From the NCBI GenBank assembly GCA_012295275.1, contig CM022670.1, positions 25,548,755 to 25,612,754 of the forward strand: DNA of 64,000 nucleotides. The letters run 5' to 3'. This DNA is from Chrysomallon squamiferum. Its lineage: Eukaryota; Mollusca; Gastropoda; Neomphalida; Peltospiridae. Under the pieces are notes generated by a model. That model had not been told where the DNA came from, searched no databases, and was given only the letters and a program-made list of their open reading frames with translations. Of the stretch, positions 1 through 13,288 are shown piece by piece; position 1 is the stretch's first letter, and each line of letters begins with the position of its first letter. The position numbers were made by a program, and so were the translations under genes.

Positions 1-850
<850 letters not shown>

Positions 851-1202
851 AATATATTAACCTTAATTAGTGATTATTCATCAATGAGAGAGCTTGAGTT
901 AAAAGAAGATAAGTTAATGTACATGTTTTTACATTGCATGTAGTAAATTCGCGAAGCTAGAAAAATGATATCTACTCAGAATCTATTCCTTTTCTGTTCT
1001 CATATCACACAAAATTAGTATCTCCATCGTAGGCATTTTATAATAGGAAGTGCTTGTTCTACTCGGCATCACTACCCTACCTGTTCAACAGTCGAAGCCA
1101 TATCCACACTTACTTACCATCTGCAAAGGGGTGAATTACATACTAACTACCAGAGTTATAATGAAATACTGTCTGAAGCCGTAGTAAAGAAAGTATTTGA
1201 AA

Positions 1203-1553
1203 CCCTCTCGTCCTTATCAGTTTATATGCTCTGAACGGTTGCCTTGTAGAAACTTGTATTGTTATTTTGGACAGTGCACAGACATATTACGTATTTTCTA
1301 GTTCAGAATAATGCATTAAATTTGAAGATAACAGTGGCAAGAAAAAAATATTATAATTATTATGCCGTAATGGTTTTGAAATATCATATAACCCTCTCAT
1401 CCTTATCACTTTAAATGTTGGGAACAATTGCCTTGTAAGATCTTGATTTCTTATTTTGAACAGTCGCAGACATATTACCTATCTTCCATTTCAGAATAAT
1501 ACATTAAATTTAAAGATAACAGTGGCAAGAAAAAGATATAATAATCATTATGC
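1203..1553. repeat. Diverged tandem duplication, ~188-bp period
   Basis: Bases 1203-1364 and 1391-1553 are two copies of one unit (both run from ACCCTCTC through the shared GATAACAGTGGCAAGAAAAA to ATTATGCCG). They differ at many sites, so the duplication is not recent. No reading frame is conserved. Nothing recognisable was seen in 851-1202 or 1554-1970. Confidence 0.8.
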
Positions 1554-1972
1554 CGGTATGTTGTTTGTTTTGTAATACCATATATATCTTAATAATATTT
1601 TAAAATACATAAATATTCAGAAGTGGTAGTATGATACATTTAAACTCTTTCAAAGTACTCTGAATTGATACCAGTAGTGATTAATCAATTTGAAAATACC
1701 AGCTGTCCAATTTATTTGTATGTAAAGTATCTTGAGTATCTATTATTTGAGGCACGAATAGAGAAAACAGTGTATAAAAGGTAATCAGCCAACGAGAGTT
1801 AGGTGATCTAGTTTTGTTAATTTCATATGATACATTATATTTTAGCCCTTCATGATGTCATGAAGGTTTAAGCTCACTATGCCCGCCGTGTGTGGCGATT
1901 AGAAAAGAATTTAGTGATACGGCTGAAGGTTTTAATCGCTATAGTCAGTTTCATTAAAGTGAACAATTACTC

Positions 1973-2310
1973 AGAATCCAAGCCGATCTAGAAGATCCAC
2001 TAGTTTTAAGGTTTGCGGAGTATGTCACCGAACAGTGGATTAAACTTCCCGGTAGAAAAGTCTGGAACCATTTCAAAGCAAATGGTGCCAGTACTACGAA
2101 TCACGTTGAGGGATGCCATTCAAAACTGAAGACGATGGGCAGCAGTCATCCCACCATTTTTAAATTCATAGATGTGATTAAGAGAGAACAGGCCTTTGTT
2201 TAAGCTACAATTTTACAGTTAAAATATGGTAGGAATGTTGGCAACTTGACTTTGAAATACGCCAACAGCAAATTCTCCTCTAGACAGGACAGAAAACTGT
2301 AATAGAATAT
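1973..2310 (+). pseudogene. MULE (FLYWCH-type) transposase C-terminal fragment
   Basis: An open stretch to the stop at 2201-2203 encodes the C-terminal signature of animal FLYWCH-associated Mutator-like transposases: a QWI-x-LPGRK segment, then NHVEGCHSKLK, then HPTIFKFIDVIKREQ. In the family this region normally reads as N-x-VEGWH followed by HP-x-I-x-x-FI and KEQ. The catalytic DDE region is absent upstream and the downstream extension to about 2310 is interrupted by stops. This is a dead fragment. It may come from the same family as the minus-strand remnant at 4190-5000, which carries the complementary N-terminal part. Confidence 0.7.
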
Positions 2311-2584
2311 GCTGATTCCGTCTCCCATATTTTTGCACTGGGAGATAAACTATATTGCAATCCTGTATTGTTTCATTGTTTACTGTACTTGTCTGCTTCA
2401 GTAATATACAACAATAGGAGCGGACACAGTGAAGTGATCCCATGATGAAGACCCTGCAATCTGACTTGCTACATGTTTTATTTGTGCTTTAGAGCTTTAT
2501 ATATCACGGAAAATTATTTAGTACTACATATACATTATGTCAGAAGCAATGATAAATCAACATCATCTTCAAATACTTTGAATA

Positions 2585-2715
2585 CGTCTGTACATACATC
2601 AATACACACATATATTTATATACACGCACACACACACAGATGCATGAATACATACATACAGACATCCATACATACATACATGCATGCATTCATACACACA
2701 TGCATACATGCGTTA
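2585..2715. repeat. CACA/CATA microsatellite tract
   Basis: Imperfect (CA)n and (CATA)n repeats. The open frames across it are low-complexity His/Thr/Tyr artefacts. The flanks 2311-2584 and 2716-2930 show no gene. Confidence 0.9.
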
Positions 2716-2929
2716 ACACTCATTGTAACGTTGAATATAACCAAAAGCCTAAGGCCTATCTTCATTTTGCATTATATTGAAAATAAATTAACTAATTTCA
2801 GTTCAGTGTGAAACATCAATTATAGACTGTTGTATCCCATTCAACAATTTTAAATGACTGTGAAAATTTCATTAACCGTCTGTTGATATTTTCAAAGGAG
2901 ATCGATAAGAAGAAATAAATAATATCTAC

Positions 2930-3260
2930 CGTATTTCTTCTTTTCTTTTTGAAGAACAACGTGTCTTATATCCTTTATTAACTTTGAGCATTTCGGCCTA
3001 AAAATATACCTTTCACAAATAATAGGAAAATAAATTAAAAAAGATAAAATATATTTGACAAATACGGTTTAAATAATTGTTCTGCATCCCGTCCTTAGAG
3101 ACGTATCTTTTATTTACAGATATAGGAATCTATCAATAGTAAATTATAAAACTAATAAAGCATACATAATGTTACTACTGTAGAGCTCTAGCAAACATTA
3201 CATAAACAATTATTATTTAATACATTTATATTATAATAAAATTCCACGATTTGTATCGGT
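2930..3260. repeat. Copy of the GT31 upstream sequence
   Basis: Resembles 10780-10990, 23260-23440 and 54380-54570, the sequence 1.1-1.4 kb upstream of each GT31 gene, including the shared stretch around TTTAAATAATT...CTGCA...CCGTCCTTAGAG. Together with 1-850 it marks a duplicated GT31 unit now interrupted by about 2 kb of foreign DNA that includes the MULE fragment. Confidence 0.65.
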
Positions 3261-3506
3261 ATCAGTATTGAACGTTTTATCTCGATACTGCAATGAAATG
3301 TCTGTACAAGAGTTATCATTATGTGCCGAGTCCCGACTCTCACAGTAACTCAAACAAAATTGTATTTTAAACCCTATTCCATCGCAAAAAGAAAATACTG
3401 AGATCTCACTGTATAGTTAATAACTGGAAAACAAATATTCACTGATCTAGCGTATAATTAGCGTAACATTCAAAATATATATGCTACAGTCAATATATCA
3501 AATTAG

Positions 3507-3600
3507 TCATTTGGCCTAATGCCTGAAGTGTTTAGGCATTCAGCCTCACGCCCAAGACCGTCAGATTTTCCAGGAATTTGGCCAAACGACTGAAATAGAC
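3507..3600. repeat. Short inverted/direct TTTGGCC repeat cluster
   Basis: Contains CATTTGGCCTAATGCCTG and, about 60 bases on, the inverted motif CCAGGAATTTGGCCAAA. A related copy, ATTTGGCCTAATTCCTGG, occurs at about 6000-6018. These may be ends of the decayed DNA transposon lying between them, but orientation and spacing do not establish that. Confidence 0.35.
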
Positions 3601-3769
3601 CTTTAGTCATTAGCACAATGACCGAATGAAAAAGAATGACTTACAATTGCATGAAAACATTTATTTCGAAACACATCAAGTAGTGTTTTATTTATTACAG
3701 CAGTTCAAACTTGAGTGATATCTTGAAATGCACAAACGATTGTTCTTGAAACATTTACATGGTTTTTTT

Positions 3770-4150
3770 GAGACCTCTTTGTCCTCCCACAGTTGCATTC
3801 ACAAACCCTTGGCCTCTTGCGGACGACGCCTATGACACTGTGCATTCTCTGTTCACATCATCCAACAATAGTAGTCTCTGGGGACACACATCAAACTGGT
3901 TACTGGAATTTGCCTTTCAGAATTCTGGACTGGCATGCTGTGGTATATAGTATCCATTGTCATCAACATCTACAATCACTCCCAGCAGGTTCCTGAGATC
4001 ACCACGCTCTCTGTTCACTGCTGGATCAAGCACTGCCATATTGTCTCATTCTTCTCCGGTCATCACAACACCACTGCGTTTAATAATCCGCTCGGCTTGC
4101 TGAATGTTTGCAAAAGACTTCATGAGGTAGTGAAGATGATGTCAGTTAAC
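3770..4150 (-). pseudogene. Integrase-type transposon C-terminal remnant
   Basis: On the minus strand, frames with a stop and a one-base frameshift encode QAERIIKRSGVVMTGEE, then LDPAVNRERGDLRNLLG, then QFDVCPQRLL. This order is typical of a cysteine-rich C-terminal module in integrase-core transposon-derived proteins often annotated as SCAN/KRAB-A domain-containing in invertebrates. The integrase core is not visible. The frame is broken by a stop after the GEE and a missing base before the QFDVC segment, so it is dead. Family naming is from memory and moderate in confidence. Confidence 0.55.
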
Positions 4151-4189
4151 AAATACCTGCATCCTAAAGAGAGCTGAATACGGTGATTG

Positions 4190-5000
4190 CTTGATGACAT
4201 CACTACAGCTTGAGTTCTTCCTGAATTGAATAAACTGACGAAGGTGTCTTCAAAATGGTCTGAATGAAGTTCCTCAGGTAGTTGCCCTTGCAGAAGCTCA
4301 AATGATTTAGTAACATCAGAAAGTGGCACAAATGCTAAATCTGATAGCATCCGCAATTGAGACAGAAACGGCAGCATCTGTTGCATAGTACTGGCACACG
4401 ACGATACACACAGTGATAGATGCAACCCTGTAGTTCACTATCTGTAAATGTGGCTATGTCGATAAACAAACAAAACCAAGAATAATTTATTGTTTTCACT
4501 GTTCCCAAATTTAAGAAATGTTTGGCCCCTTCAAAAACCTTATTAATGACCCAAATATTGAACCTTTTTGTATTGTCTGCTGCCTTATTATTTACAGTTC
4601 ACGCTGACGTCACATGTTGGTAGGGTCAAAGTATTGCTATTTACACAACACAAAAGTTTAAAACAAAATCAATAAAATTTTAAAAATCAATAAAAATTTC
4701 TTGTAGGCCGTTAGCAAGGATTTGTTGTGGCTCCTTCCATTGTCTCTACATCCCTGCGTTTTATAGAAAACCTAACGTGTAACACTTCAGTTCTACCAAC
4801 AACTGGTGCATGAATATGTTCACTGGCATTAGCAATGATTTCTCCATTTAAAATTTTAACTTTAGCTTTCATTGTTCACTGTTATGATTGCCTTTTTGCA
4901 TAATTCACACTCATAAGACACTACACCATTTACTTAACATAGACATAGCCATCATGAATCAACATGTTTTTACCTCGAGTAGACGTAACCGTATCCATGA
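4190..5000 (-). pseudogene. Decayed FLYWCH-type MULE transposase
   Basis: Reading the minus strand from about 5000 down: STRGKNMLIHDGYVYVK (start of a FLYWCH zinc finger), then YECELCKKAIITVN, then NGEIIANASEHIHAP with the His ligands, then a VETMEGATTNP segment to about 4712. After a gap without the DDE catalytic core, 4425-4190 encodes LAFVPLSDVTKSFELL and SDHFEDTF, the usual post-catalytic region of these transposases. Frameshifts and stops separate the blocks. The likely role of the intact ancestor was transposition; this copy is inactive. Confidence 0.7.
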
Positions 5001-7260
5001 TGGATGATAACATTTGCAAGTGCACCAGTGCAATTAAAGTCTGGATTTTGATCTTTCTTTTGATGTTCTTTTTTGCTGGATATGATTTGTTTGAGGATGA
5101 GGCCAGTTCTAAATCTGTTAGCAAAACTTTGACTATTTTTTTAATTTATTTTTTTTACTTTAGATAACAATTACTGAAGTTGAGCAGTTAACAGTATTGG
5201 TTTAGGTTTTTTATTCAGTTAACTGGAGATTAAAGAGAACCATACTCAGGCCATAAGATATTTGACATTTTAAAACAGGTAGGAAAGGGGGTATTGTCAT
5301 GCAAGAAAAACAACAGGGACGAAATGACCGGGGGAAATATCTGGGGAGGGGGCGGGAAATGCCATGACATTGTATTTTACATTATGGAAAAATAATTGGG
5401 TGACTTTTGTTAGGAAAGCTTTATATGAAACGGGATTGTGATACATATGGATAGAGAATAATACGTGCATAATTAAGTAAATAATATATGAACAAGCAAA
5501 GGAGAATCTTTCAGTTCAGCTAAATACATCTGAGAAATGTGATAATTTATATAAATACATTACAGATGGTGTAACAATTCAGTTTTATTTAGTTAAATCT
5601 ATAACAATGATTTATAAAATTGAGACTGGGAGATGTAGGGAAAATGAGAGAGGAGAAATAATATATATATTAGGTAAGACTGGTAAGACTGAAGATGAGA
5701 CTGAAAATAAGAAATCACTGAGCAATGCAGAAATGGATATAATTTATGAGCTATATTATTTAGATATAATTTATGTGCTATATTATTTATATTCTCCAAA
5801 GTTTTTCTTTTTTATCACTATTTGTACGTCTTTCATTTTTTTTATTCAATTCTATATCAGTAAGCTGTAAAGCTTACAACAATAAGAATTGAACTGAACC
5901 ACTAATTCTTACAATGAACAGATGTAAGCAAAGCATTAAAGCCATTTGACTGAATTGCTATCAGGCAGAATGTCAAACAACACCAACCAAAATCCAGACA
6001 TTTGGCCTAATTCCTGGAAATGCTCAATGCTTGTTTTTGTTTTTGTTTTTGTTGTTATTGTTGTTGTTTTCCAATTTTCACACCACAAGGGTTCTATTTT
6101 AATATTTGAGAACACATGTAGTAGCGTGATGAATATTTTGTAACTGAGATCTCGATAGAGTAAGATAGGTATTAATAATTAAATACCTATATTTCACAAT
6201 AGTAACTATTAAAATAAAAATCCTTCTGTTCAGCTCCGATATACATATTCTCATCCGCAATAATGATCCTTGCCTGTGTACGTAATTTATTCTTTACTGT
6301 CCCACATTTGGAGTAACATATGAAAAGGAAGGAAATGGTGTGTTATTTAATGACACACTTAACATCTGTAATCAGCAATTGTATAATGTGATATATGCAG
6401 TAAACAACTACATTTATAATAATAAGAAAGATACTCTTTTTCAAAGGATTTTTAAAAATTATTTTATTTTATTTTTTCTACTTTTGTGGTGTATATTCAT
6501 TCCCATAGATAGAAACATACCATGGTATTTGATATACAAGTGTTGTGGAACACAGGGTGGAACGGGGAACAGAGTAACGCGAAATGTTAAGACAGTTATT
6601 ACTGGTTTGTGAAAAATCTGATCCAGTTTATGAAAAGCATATTAAAGTTACTTTTATCTTATGTCCAGTAGCTATACAGTAACTAAAATCTGTGAATGTT
6701 ATTGAATTTAATATTCTGTAATTTTTGTTTTCCTTTGTTTTCTTAGTGATTAAATAAACAGGTATAACATCATTTTATAATATTATTATTTATGGTACTA
6801 ATATTATCCTGTCGTATGTATATTTACGAGTTACTGCCGTTCTTAATTTTAGATATATATATATAGAAAAGAGATGTAATAAATAATAATATGCAATATG
6901 TAATACATTACATACGAATAGCTTTTTGCGTTATTATGACTAATATACTGAAGTGTACTGAAATAATTTAACTGTTATATTTCATTTCATATTTATATCA
7001 TTAAATCACGTATAAACCTTTATATTTGTTTTATTGTTTTGTTTTCTTTATATTTATTTTTAGCAGACAATGTTGAAACGTCTAATCGCTTCAAATCGAT
7101 ATATAACTTAAAAGTTCAATGTTAAAAAAAAGTGTTCTTATATGTATTCTGAGTAAAAGGGGAAAAATAAAGAGAGAACAATACTGAATTTAATTTATTT
7201 AAATTTATTTAGTGCGAATCTTTTATTTATTTATTTATTCTGAAGTTATTTATCACTTTA
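5000..7260. other. Intergenic, no gene recognised
   Basis: AT-rich sequence. Visible structure is limited to a ~28-base tandem duplication at 5734-5790 (GATATAATTTATG...GCTATATTATTTA twice), a TTTTTG-type run at about 6030-6072, and short poly-A/T. Small open frames here have no recognisable domain. Confidence 0.6.
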
Positions 7261-7261
7261 T

Positions 7262-7719
7262 TTTTATGACCATGATATTCAGGAAGTCCATGGGAGTGTA
7301 AAATGACACCTGTAAGTCCACCCACCATGTCTCTGATTAACCTATGAAATATGTGAATGCACGGGAAGTTTAGAAACACACGTTCCTCACTCAAGTAACT
7401 TATCCACTGTAGAATTTTATTGTAATTTTATTTAAAGATCTTTTCACCTTTCGGAAATCTCATTTTATAAATACAGCATATACACAAAGCACTGGAGATA
7501 CGTAACGATATCTGCGGATTGTACATTAAAACATCTAAGAACACCCCCCACACACACACACATATATATATAAGAAATTAAAAAATATATATCTGCTACG
7601 CGAAGTCAACCTAAAAAAAATTGGTTTTGAAGTCAAAGGGAGTGAACTCCTGAAATCAACAAAAGCTGATGTCTGCGCCTTTTCGAAATAATATAAATGA
7701 TTATTCTTGGGGAAAAACA

Positions 7720-7720
<1 letters not shown>
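7262..7720. repeat. Duplicated noncoding leader of the signal-anchor ORF unit
   Basis: Aligns with 17160-17715, and its later part with 50260-50350 (shared stretches such as AAAGCACTGGAGATAC and CTCCTGAAATCAACA). It lies 5' of the small type II membrane ORF in each unit. No reading frame is conserved here. Confidence 0.7.
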
Positions 7721-8040
<320 letters not shown>

Positions 8041-8181
8041 TAAATGATCCTAAATGATAATTATCAGCACTTCTAATGAAAACTGATACTATATCAACTA
8101 CTACAACAATTATTGTCACATTATATTTTTCATCTAATAATTAAATCTGTTATTTGCAGGGATTCTATTGCGAAGATAAAA

Positions 8182-8469
8182 ATGAACAATTCTACTACTT
8201 CATACAAAATGTACAGCCTGAAACAGTTCAGATCGAAGGAGTTTATATACTACTCGACCCCTTATCTAATACTTGTTATAACATTTTATTATATTTATGT
8301 GACAAGTCTGCAGTATAGGAACCTGGCATTAACGATATTTAACAATACGTATCTTGTCTTGAAAAGCGCGGTTGAGAATCCTGACGGTACTATCGATGTA
8401 GTTTTAAATGTTAGAACAAGAGCATTATTATCAAAAATACTATGTACAGTCTATTATATATTCCTATAA
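8182..8469 (+). CDS. Small type II signal-anchor ORF (possible exon), copy A
   Basis: A good splice acceptor (TTATTTGCAG, AG at 8158-8159) precedes an ATG at 8182 and a 95-codon frame: a basic N terminus (KMYSLKQFRSKEF), a hydrophobic segment of about 20 residues (YLILVITFYYIYV), then a short polar region with an NNT sequon. From 8412 the sequence is GT31 3'-flank DNA, so the last ~19 codons are not original. The layout is that of the cytosolic tail, anchor and stem of a Golgi enzyme, but no catalytic domain follows. Related copies are at 18160 and 50790; across the three, the differences in the anchor are silent in this frame, which supports it as once coding. It could be an orphaned N-terminal exon. 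Function unknown. Confidence 0.5.
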   Translation: MNNSTTSYKMYSLKQFRSKEFIYYSTPYLILVITFYYIYVTSLQYRNLALTIFNNTYLVLKSAVENPDGTIDVVLNVRTRALLSKILCTVYYIFL

Positions 8470-9633
8470 AAACGAAAAGTTTCCCACTGTAGAAGTAACA
8501 TTATGATACAACACCACTGGATTCACTTCATTTTTCATTTCAGGTCCTAGCTGAGACACTGCTGCGAACCACATCTTTTCCACGGCTTCGATCCTTTTCT
8601 CAGCAAGCACAGCCAAATATGTACAATTTCCGATTTTCGTGTAGCAGTCGAGACCAACATTTACATTCATGACCGCGACTGGCAGAATGCTTTCAAATGT
8701 CACATTACCCACCTTGTTTGGAAGCATTCCAAACAAGTAAATATCATCTATCCAAAAGAACGGAGTTATGTAAGCAGCTTGATATAAGGAATATATTAGG
8801 TCACTCGATATAAGAACTAGGTACCCCATGCAATAGTCAAATGGATATCTGACATAGCCACGAAATCTTTTCTTGTCCACAGCCCACTTATTTTCCCTTC
8901 TCTGGATCGGGGTGGTTCCTATCTTTCGAGGGGGACAAAACATGGAACGTTTTCTCGAAATTAATTTCGGATAAAACTTGTCCATTAGAATGAAAACGTT
9001 GAGAAATACGTCGTCGTCTATTTTGACAATCATTTCAGCTCCTTGACAAAATTCATGTGTCCATCTCAAAGCTAGAACTCCTTTGTGAGTCAGATTGTGA
9101 TATGTGTCACGGAAATTTCCCTGCACGATATCACCATACACAACACTTTCTTTTTCTATCAGCTTCTGAATGCTTTGGTTCTTTGGTATTCCAAAGAAAA
9201 ACACTGTCCTGAACTGAAATTTCGGAAATATATTTCTGTTGGCCCACGTTTCTCGAATTATTCTGCGATTTCTAACATTTGTCGTCGCACTGTGAACAAT
9301 GATTAGAAACTTTAAGTTTGTCACATTTACACAGATACTGGGATTGTTTATTATGTAAGGTGATTCGAGAGTCAGTGCATACTGTGTTCGCTTTGAGATT
9401 TTTATGAAGCTAGAATTTTTAATTTCATTTTCTTTTGCAGAGGCTACTCTTTTGTCAATATCATGTAACACTGTTGTATAAGAAATACCATTTTGCTTCA
9501 TAAGGAGATGTTTCAACATATATTTGTTGTTGAGAAATAGATATCTGTCAATAATATAAAGTAAAAAATAATTTATTATCAATGATAACAGTATGAAAGC
9601 GATAACAAAAGTACTTTTTTTGGTGTGTACCAT
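8464..9633 (-). CDS. GT31 beta-1,3-glycosyltransferase, copy A (B3GALT-like)
   Basis: Predicted Golgi type II enzyme moving a sugar from a UDP donor onto a glycan in beta-1,3 linkage; donor and acceptor cannot be read from sequence. The product is 389 residues, normal for the family: short basic tail, signal anchor at about 8-27, stem to about 85, then the GT31 domain with RRIIRETW (123-130), FFFGIP, YGDIVQGNFRDTYHNLTHK, the metal-binding DDD at 206-208 in KIDDDVFLNVF, and WIDDIYLFGM (294-303), the counterpart of the EDVY-G motif. Several N-glycosylation sequons are present. The coding region is one exon; a 5' UTR exon boundary is predicted at 9732 (acceptor TATTTACAG on the minus strand). 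A small deletion has removed the stop used by copies B and C, adding about four residues. Nothing breaks the frame. Confidence 0.93.
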   Translation of the reverse strand: MVHTKKSTFVIAFILLSLIINYFLLYIIDRYLFLNNKYMLKHLLMKQNGISYTTVLHDIDKRVASAKENEIKNSSFIKISKRTQYALTLESPYIINNPSICVNVTNLKFLIIVHSATTNVRNRRIIRETWANRNIFPKFQFRTVFFFGIPKNQSIQKLIEKESVVYGDIVQGNFRDTYHNLTHKGVLALRWTHEFCQGAEMIVKIDDDVFLNVFILMDKFYPKLISRKRSMFCPPRKIGTTPIQRRENKWAVDKKRFRGYVRYPFDYCMGYLVLISSDLIYSLYQAAYITPFFWIDDIYLFGMLPNKVGNVTFESILPVAVMNVNVGLDCYTKIGNCTYLAVLAEKRIEAVEKMWFAAVSQLGPEMKNEVNPVVLYHNVTSTVGNFSFL

Positions 9634-9732
9634 CTCGGTTCATTTATTTAACAAAGACTGCAAGTTGTATTAATTATAATTTTTTTCATTAGTACGTTCG
9701 TTTCCTCTTTCTCCGGTTTATAGCAGTCGAAT

Positions 9733-9887
9733 CTGTAAATAAAAAGAAAAAGGAAGTCATTTCTATACAATCTTTTGTATTATAATGCGCTCACTGTTTT
9801 TTTATTACCATCTTTTTCAGACACATATAGATGAATAACTCTTGTTATTTTATGACTACAATCAAATGTGAATATAATAATAATAAT

Positions 9888-9919
<32 letters not shown>

Positions 9920-12132
9920 TAACAACAATAATAATAATTAATAAATAAATAAATAAATAAGTTTTCTCTCTAACGAAAATAACACCCACATATATAGGTT
10001 TATTGGAAAGAAACTCCACTCTACTTTGTGTTGTATTAGAAACTGGTTATATTCAAACAAAATATATGATAAACGATGACTCGTTCTTAAAAGCAGGACA
10101 AAGAATTAGTTTAATTCTATTATGGTACTGGCAGCTGTCCACTCCTACAATAATAAGTTTTGTAAACAAATAGATGAGATTTGGTTTTGGTTCACGTGAT
10201 AGGAAGGAGCCAAGGATCTAGGTGTGACCTGTTTGTGATCAGTTACTAAACAAAATTAAAGTTTGTGAGCTTGTACAATTATAAAACTGTAACATGGTTT
10301 TTAGTTCTTATTTTTCATTAAAATGAAGCATTTACACTATAAACATATATTTTACACTATAAAGAAATGTTTACCTTGTATATAACAAAGTTCTGTATCT
10401 ATGTTAACATAAAACGTGTGTATTAATTGTATTTGATATTATAAAACAACATTTGTTATTCGTCACAGTTATGTACTGAAATTATGTGCTGATAAAAAAA
10501 AAAAAAAAAAAACAGTGCACAAAATTCCATTTTTAAAGTTCGATTAAACTGCAAAAATAAATTTTTCAAATATGTATTATTTTCATAGAGGATAAGAAGT
10601 TTCACAATGTGCATATGAATGCAGAGCTCAGTAGAAGGACACCAAGAGACAATTAGATATTTCTTTTGTGTTGTTAGAGAATAAATAAGCTATTTATTGA
10701 TGAATAAATATACAAAAGACTGAGCTGATATCTCGTGTTCGTCTCGAGTAACTGAATTTTTTGAAAGCAGACTTTTACATTTTATTTTATTTTTTAGTAG
10801 CTTTAAGCATTTTGGCTGACAAATATATCTTTCATAAATAAAAAAAAAAAAAAAGATAAAATACATTTGATAAATGCAGTTTAAATAATTATTCTGCACT
10901 ACCGTCCTTAGAGGTCTATCTTTTATGTGCAGCTATTCTGTTAATACTAAACTATAAGACTAGTAGAGCGGCATTTTTTTTTTCACTGTCAATCTTTTCT
11001 TAACGCATTTATATAAAATTTTGCCTACGTTGTTATTTGCTTAATTTGGAGTGTTACGATGAACAATATTATATATTTTATATATTTTTTTATTTTTACA
11101 ATGATAGGGATTTTGATTTTTTTTTTTTTTTCCATTAACTAAACATGAGCGTTTATATATTTTATATATTTTTATTTTTTATGATGCCACTAAACATGAA
11201 TTTTTTTTTAAATCACTCGAATTTATATAATAAATTTCGTTTTTATTTTTGTTTCCTTTTTTTTTTTTAATTATACCATAATATATTTTTTTTAAAGTCA
11301 GTGAAGCGCCTCTTTTAATATAATTGATTTTTCTCTTGTTTTTATTTAGTTTTTATTATTATTATTATTATTATTTTTTTTTTTGTATTATTATTTATTA
11401 TTTATTTATATATTTAGTTGTTTTTATTGATTGTTTAAAAAAAGTATCTTAAATCTTGTAATGAACACTGGCCACGACATCATCATCAGCAATGAGATAA
11501 TAAATTGTTAAGCTATTCAATATTAATAAAATCTGAGAAAACAGATGCTATAACGACAATAAAGAAATCATATTTTGACTATGTTTTATATTATGGTCGA
11601 AGTATTTTTGAAAACAGTTATTGTGATTAAAAAAATGTTATAGAGGTGAGAGACGTTTTCTTTTATCTTACATATATATATATGTAATGTTATTCTATAG
11701 AGAAAACAAATTAGTATGGAAAACATTTTTACTATTATTTTATTCAGTTTATGACATTTTAGAAAATATAGGACAAATACTCACAATTCATCTTTGAGAG
11801 AGAGATTTGTTTTTCAATTTTTTAAGCTCTAAAAGCAAATAAAGAAGTACTAAATGAAAAAGTCTTAATCTCTATCTTCCTCCTTAGAATGAAAAAAATG
11901 ATTTGTCTGACATAGACTGTTATTTTGTTTTTGTTAAATACCCTTTCTAGCTGTTTTCAGAGGATTGAAACAGAATAAGTGTAGACAGATTGCATTTTAT
12001 TCAAATTTCGTTTAAAAAACACACACCACTATGAATATGAATATATTTCTTACACTAAGAGTATTATTATCAAAAATATTATGTACAGTCTATTATGTAT
12101 TCGTATAAAAACGAAAAGAAGATAATGTTCTA
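9733..12132. other. GT31 upstream/downstream shared intergenic DNA
   Basis: From 9733 to about 11490 this is the 5' side of GT31 copy A and aligns with 13377-14785, 22197-24110 and 53341-55238. It contains AAC/AAT/AAAT runs (9880-9960), poly-A at 10494-10512 and ATT-rich DNA at 11340-11410. A truncated copy of the recurrent ~95-bp block lies at 11444-11490. From about 11700 to 12132 the sequence is the 3' flank of copy B and aligns with 20460-20936. No independent gene is seen. Confidence 0.65.
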
Positions 12133-13288
12133 TTAGTTTCCCACTGTAGAAGTAACATTATGATACAACACTATTGGATTCACTTCATTTTTCATTTCAG
12201 GTCCAACTTGAGACACTGCTGCGAACCACATCTTTTCGACGGCTTCGATTTTTTTCCCAGCAAGCACAGCCAAATAAGAACAGTTTCTGGTTTTCGTGTA
12301 GCAGTCGAGACCAACATAACTTCATGACCGCGATTGGCAGAATGCTCTCAAATGTCACATTACCCACCTTGTTTGGAAGCATTCCAAACAAGTAAAGATC
12401 ATCTATCCAAAAGAACGGAGTTATGTAAGCAGCTTGATATAGCGGATATATTAGGTCACGCGATATAAGAACTAGGTAGCCCATGCAATAGTGAAATGGA
12501 TATTTGACATAGCCACGAAATATTTTCTTGTCCACAACCCATTTACTTTTCCTTCTGTGGATGGGGTTGGTTCCTTTCTTTCGAAGGGGACAAAACATGG
12601 AACGTTTTCTCGAAATTAATTTCGGATAAAACTTGTCCATTAGAATGAAAACGTTGAGAAATATGTCGTCGTCTACTTTGACAATCATTTCGGCTTCTTG
12701 ACAAAATTCATGTGTCCATCTAAAAGCCAGAACTCCTTTGTGAGTCAGATTGTGATATGTGTCAAGGAAATTTCCCTGAACGATATCACCATACACAACA
12801 CTTTCTTTTTCTATCAGCTTCTGAATGCTTTGGTTCTTTGGTATTCCAAAGAAAAACACTATCCTGAACTGAAATTTAGGAAATATATTTCTGTTGGCCC
12901 ACGTTTCTCGAATTATTCTGCGATTTCTAACATTTGTCGTCGCACTGTGGACAATGATTAGAAACTTTAAGTTTGTCACATTTACACAGATACTGGGATT
13001 GTTTATTATGTAAGGTGATTCGAGAGTCAGTGCATACTGTGTTCGCTTTGAGATTTTTATGAAGCTAGAAGTTTTAATTTCATTTTCTTTTGCAGTGGCT
13101 ACTCTTTTGACAGTATCATTTAACACTGTTACATATGGAATACTATTTACCTTCAAAAGGAGGTGTTTCAACATATATTTTCTGTTGAGAAATATATATC
13201 TATCTTTAGTATAAAGTGAAAAATAATTCATTATCAATAATAGGAGTATGAAGGAGATAACGATAGGAATTCCTTTGGTCTGTACCAT
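12133..13288 (-). pseudogene. GT31 beta-1,3-glycosyltransferase, copy B, 2-base frameshift
   Basis: The ATG is at 13286-13288; an upstream in-frame TTG is not used. The first ~325 codons encode a normal GT31 protein with signal anchor, RRIIRETW, the KVDDDIFLNVF metal site and WIDDLYLFGM. At about 12317-12322 two bases are missing relative to copies A, C and D, so the frame shifts after LPIAVMK and ends at 12197. In the original frame the rest is still open to the shared stop at 12133-12135, so this is a single recent lesion in an otherwise intact gene. All catalytic motifs lie before the break, but the lost ~60 C-terminal residues are conserved in the other copies. A polymorphic allele or an assembly error is possible. 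The 5' UTR acceptor is kept (exon boundary 13376). Confidence 0.88.

Noticed and set aside
9085-9306. Plus-strand frame inside GT31 copy A, repeated in the other copies at 12698 and 21504
   Set aside because: It is the antisense shadow of the conserved GT31 core; its conservation follows from the real gene on the minus strand.
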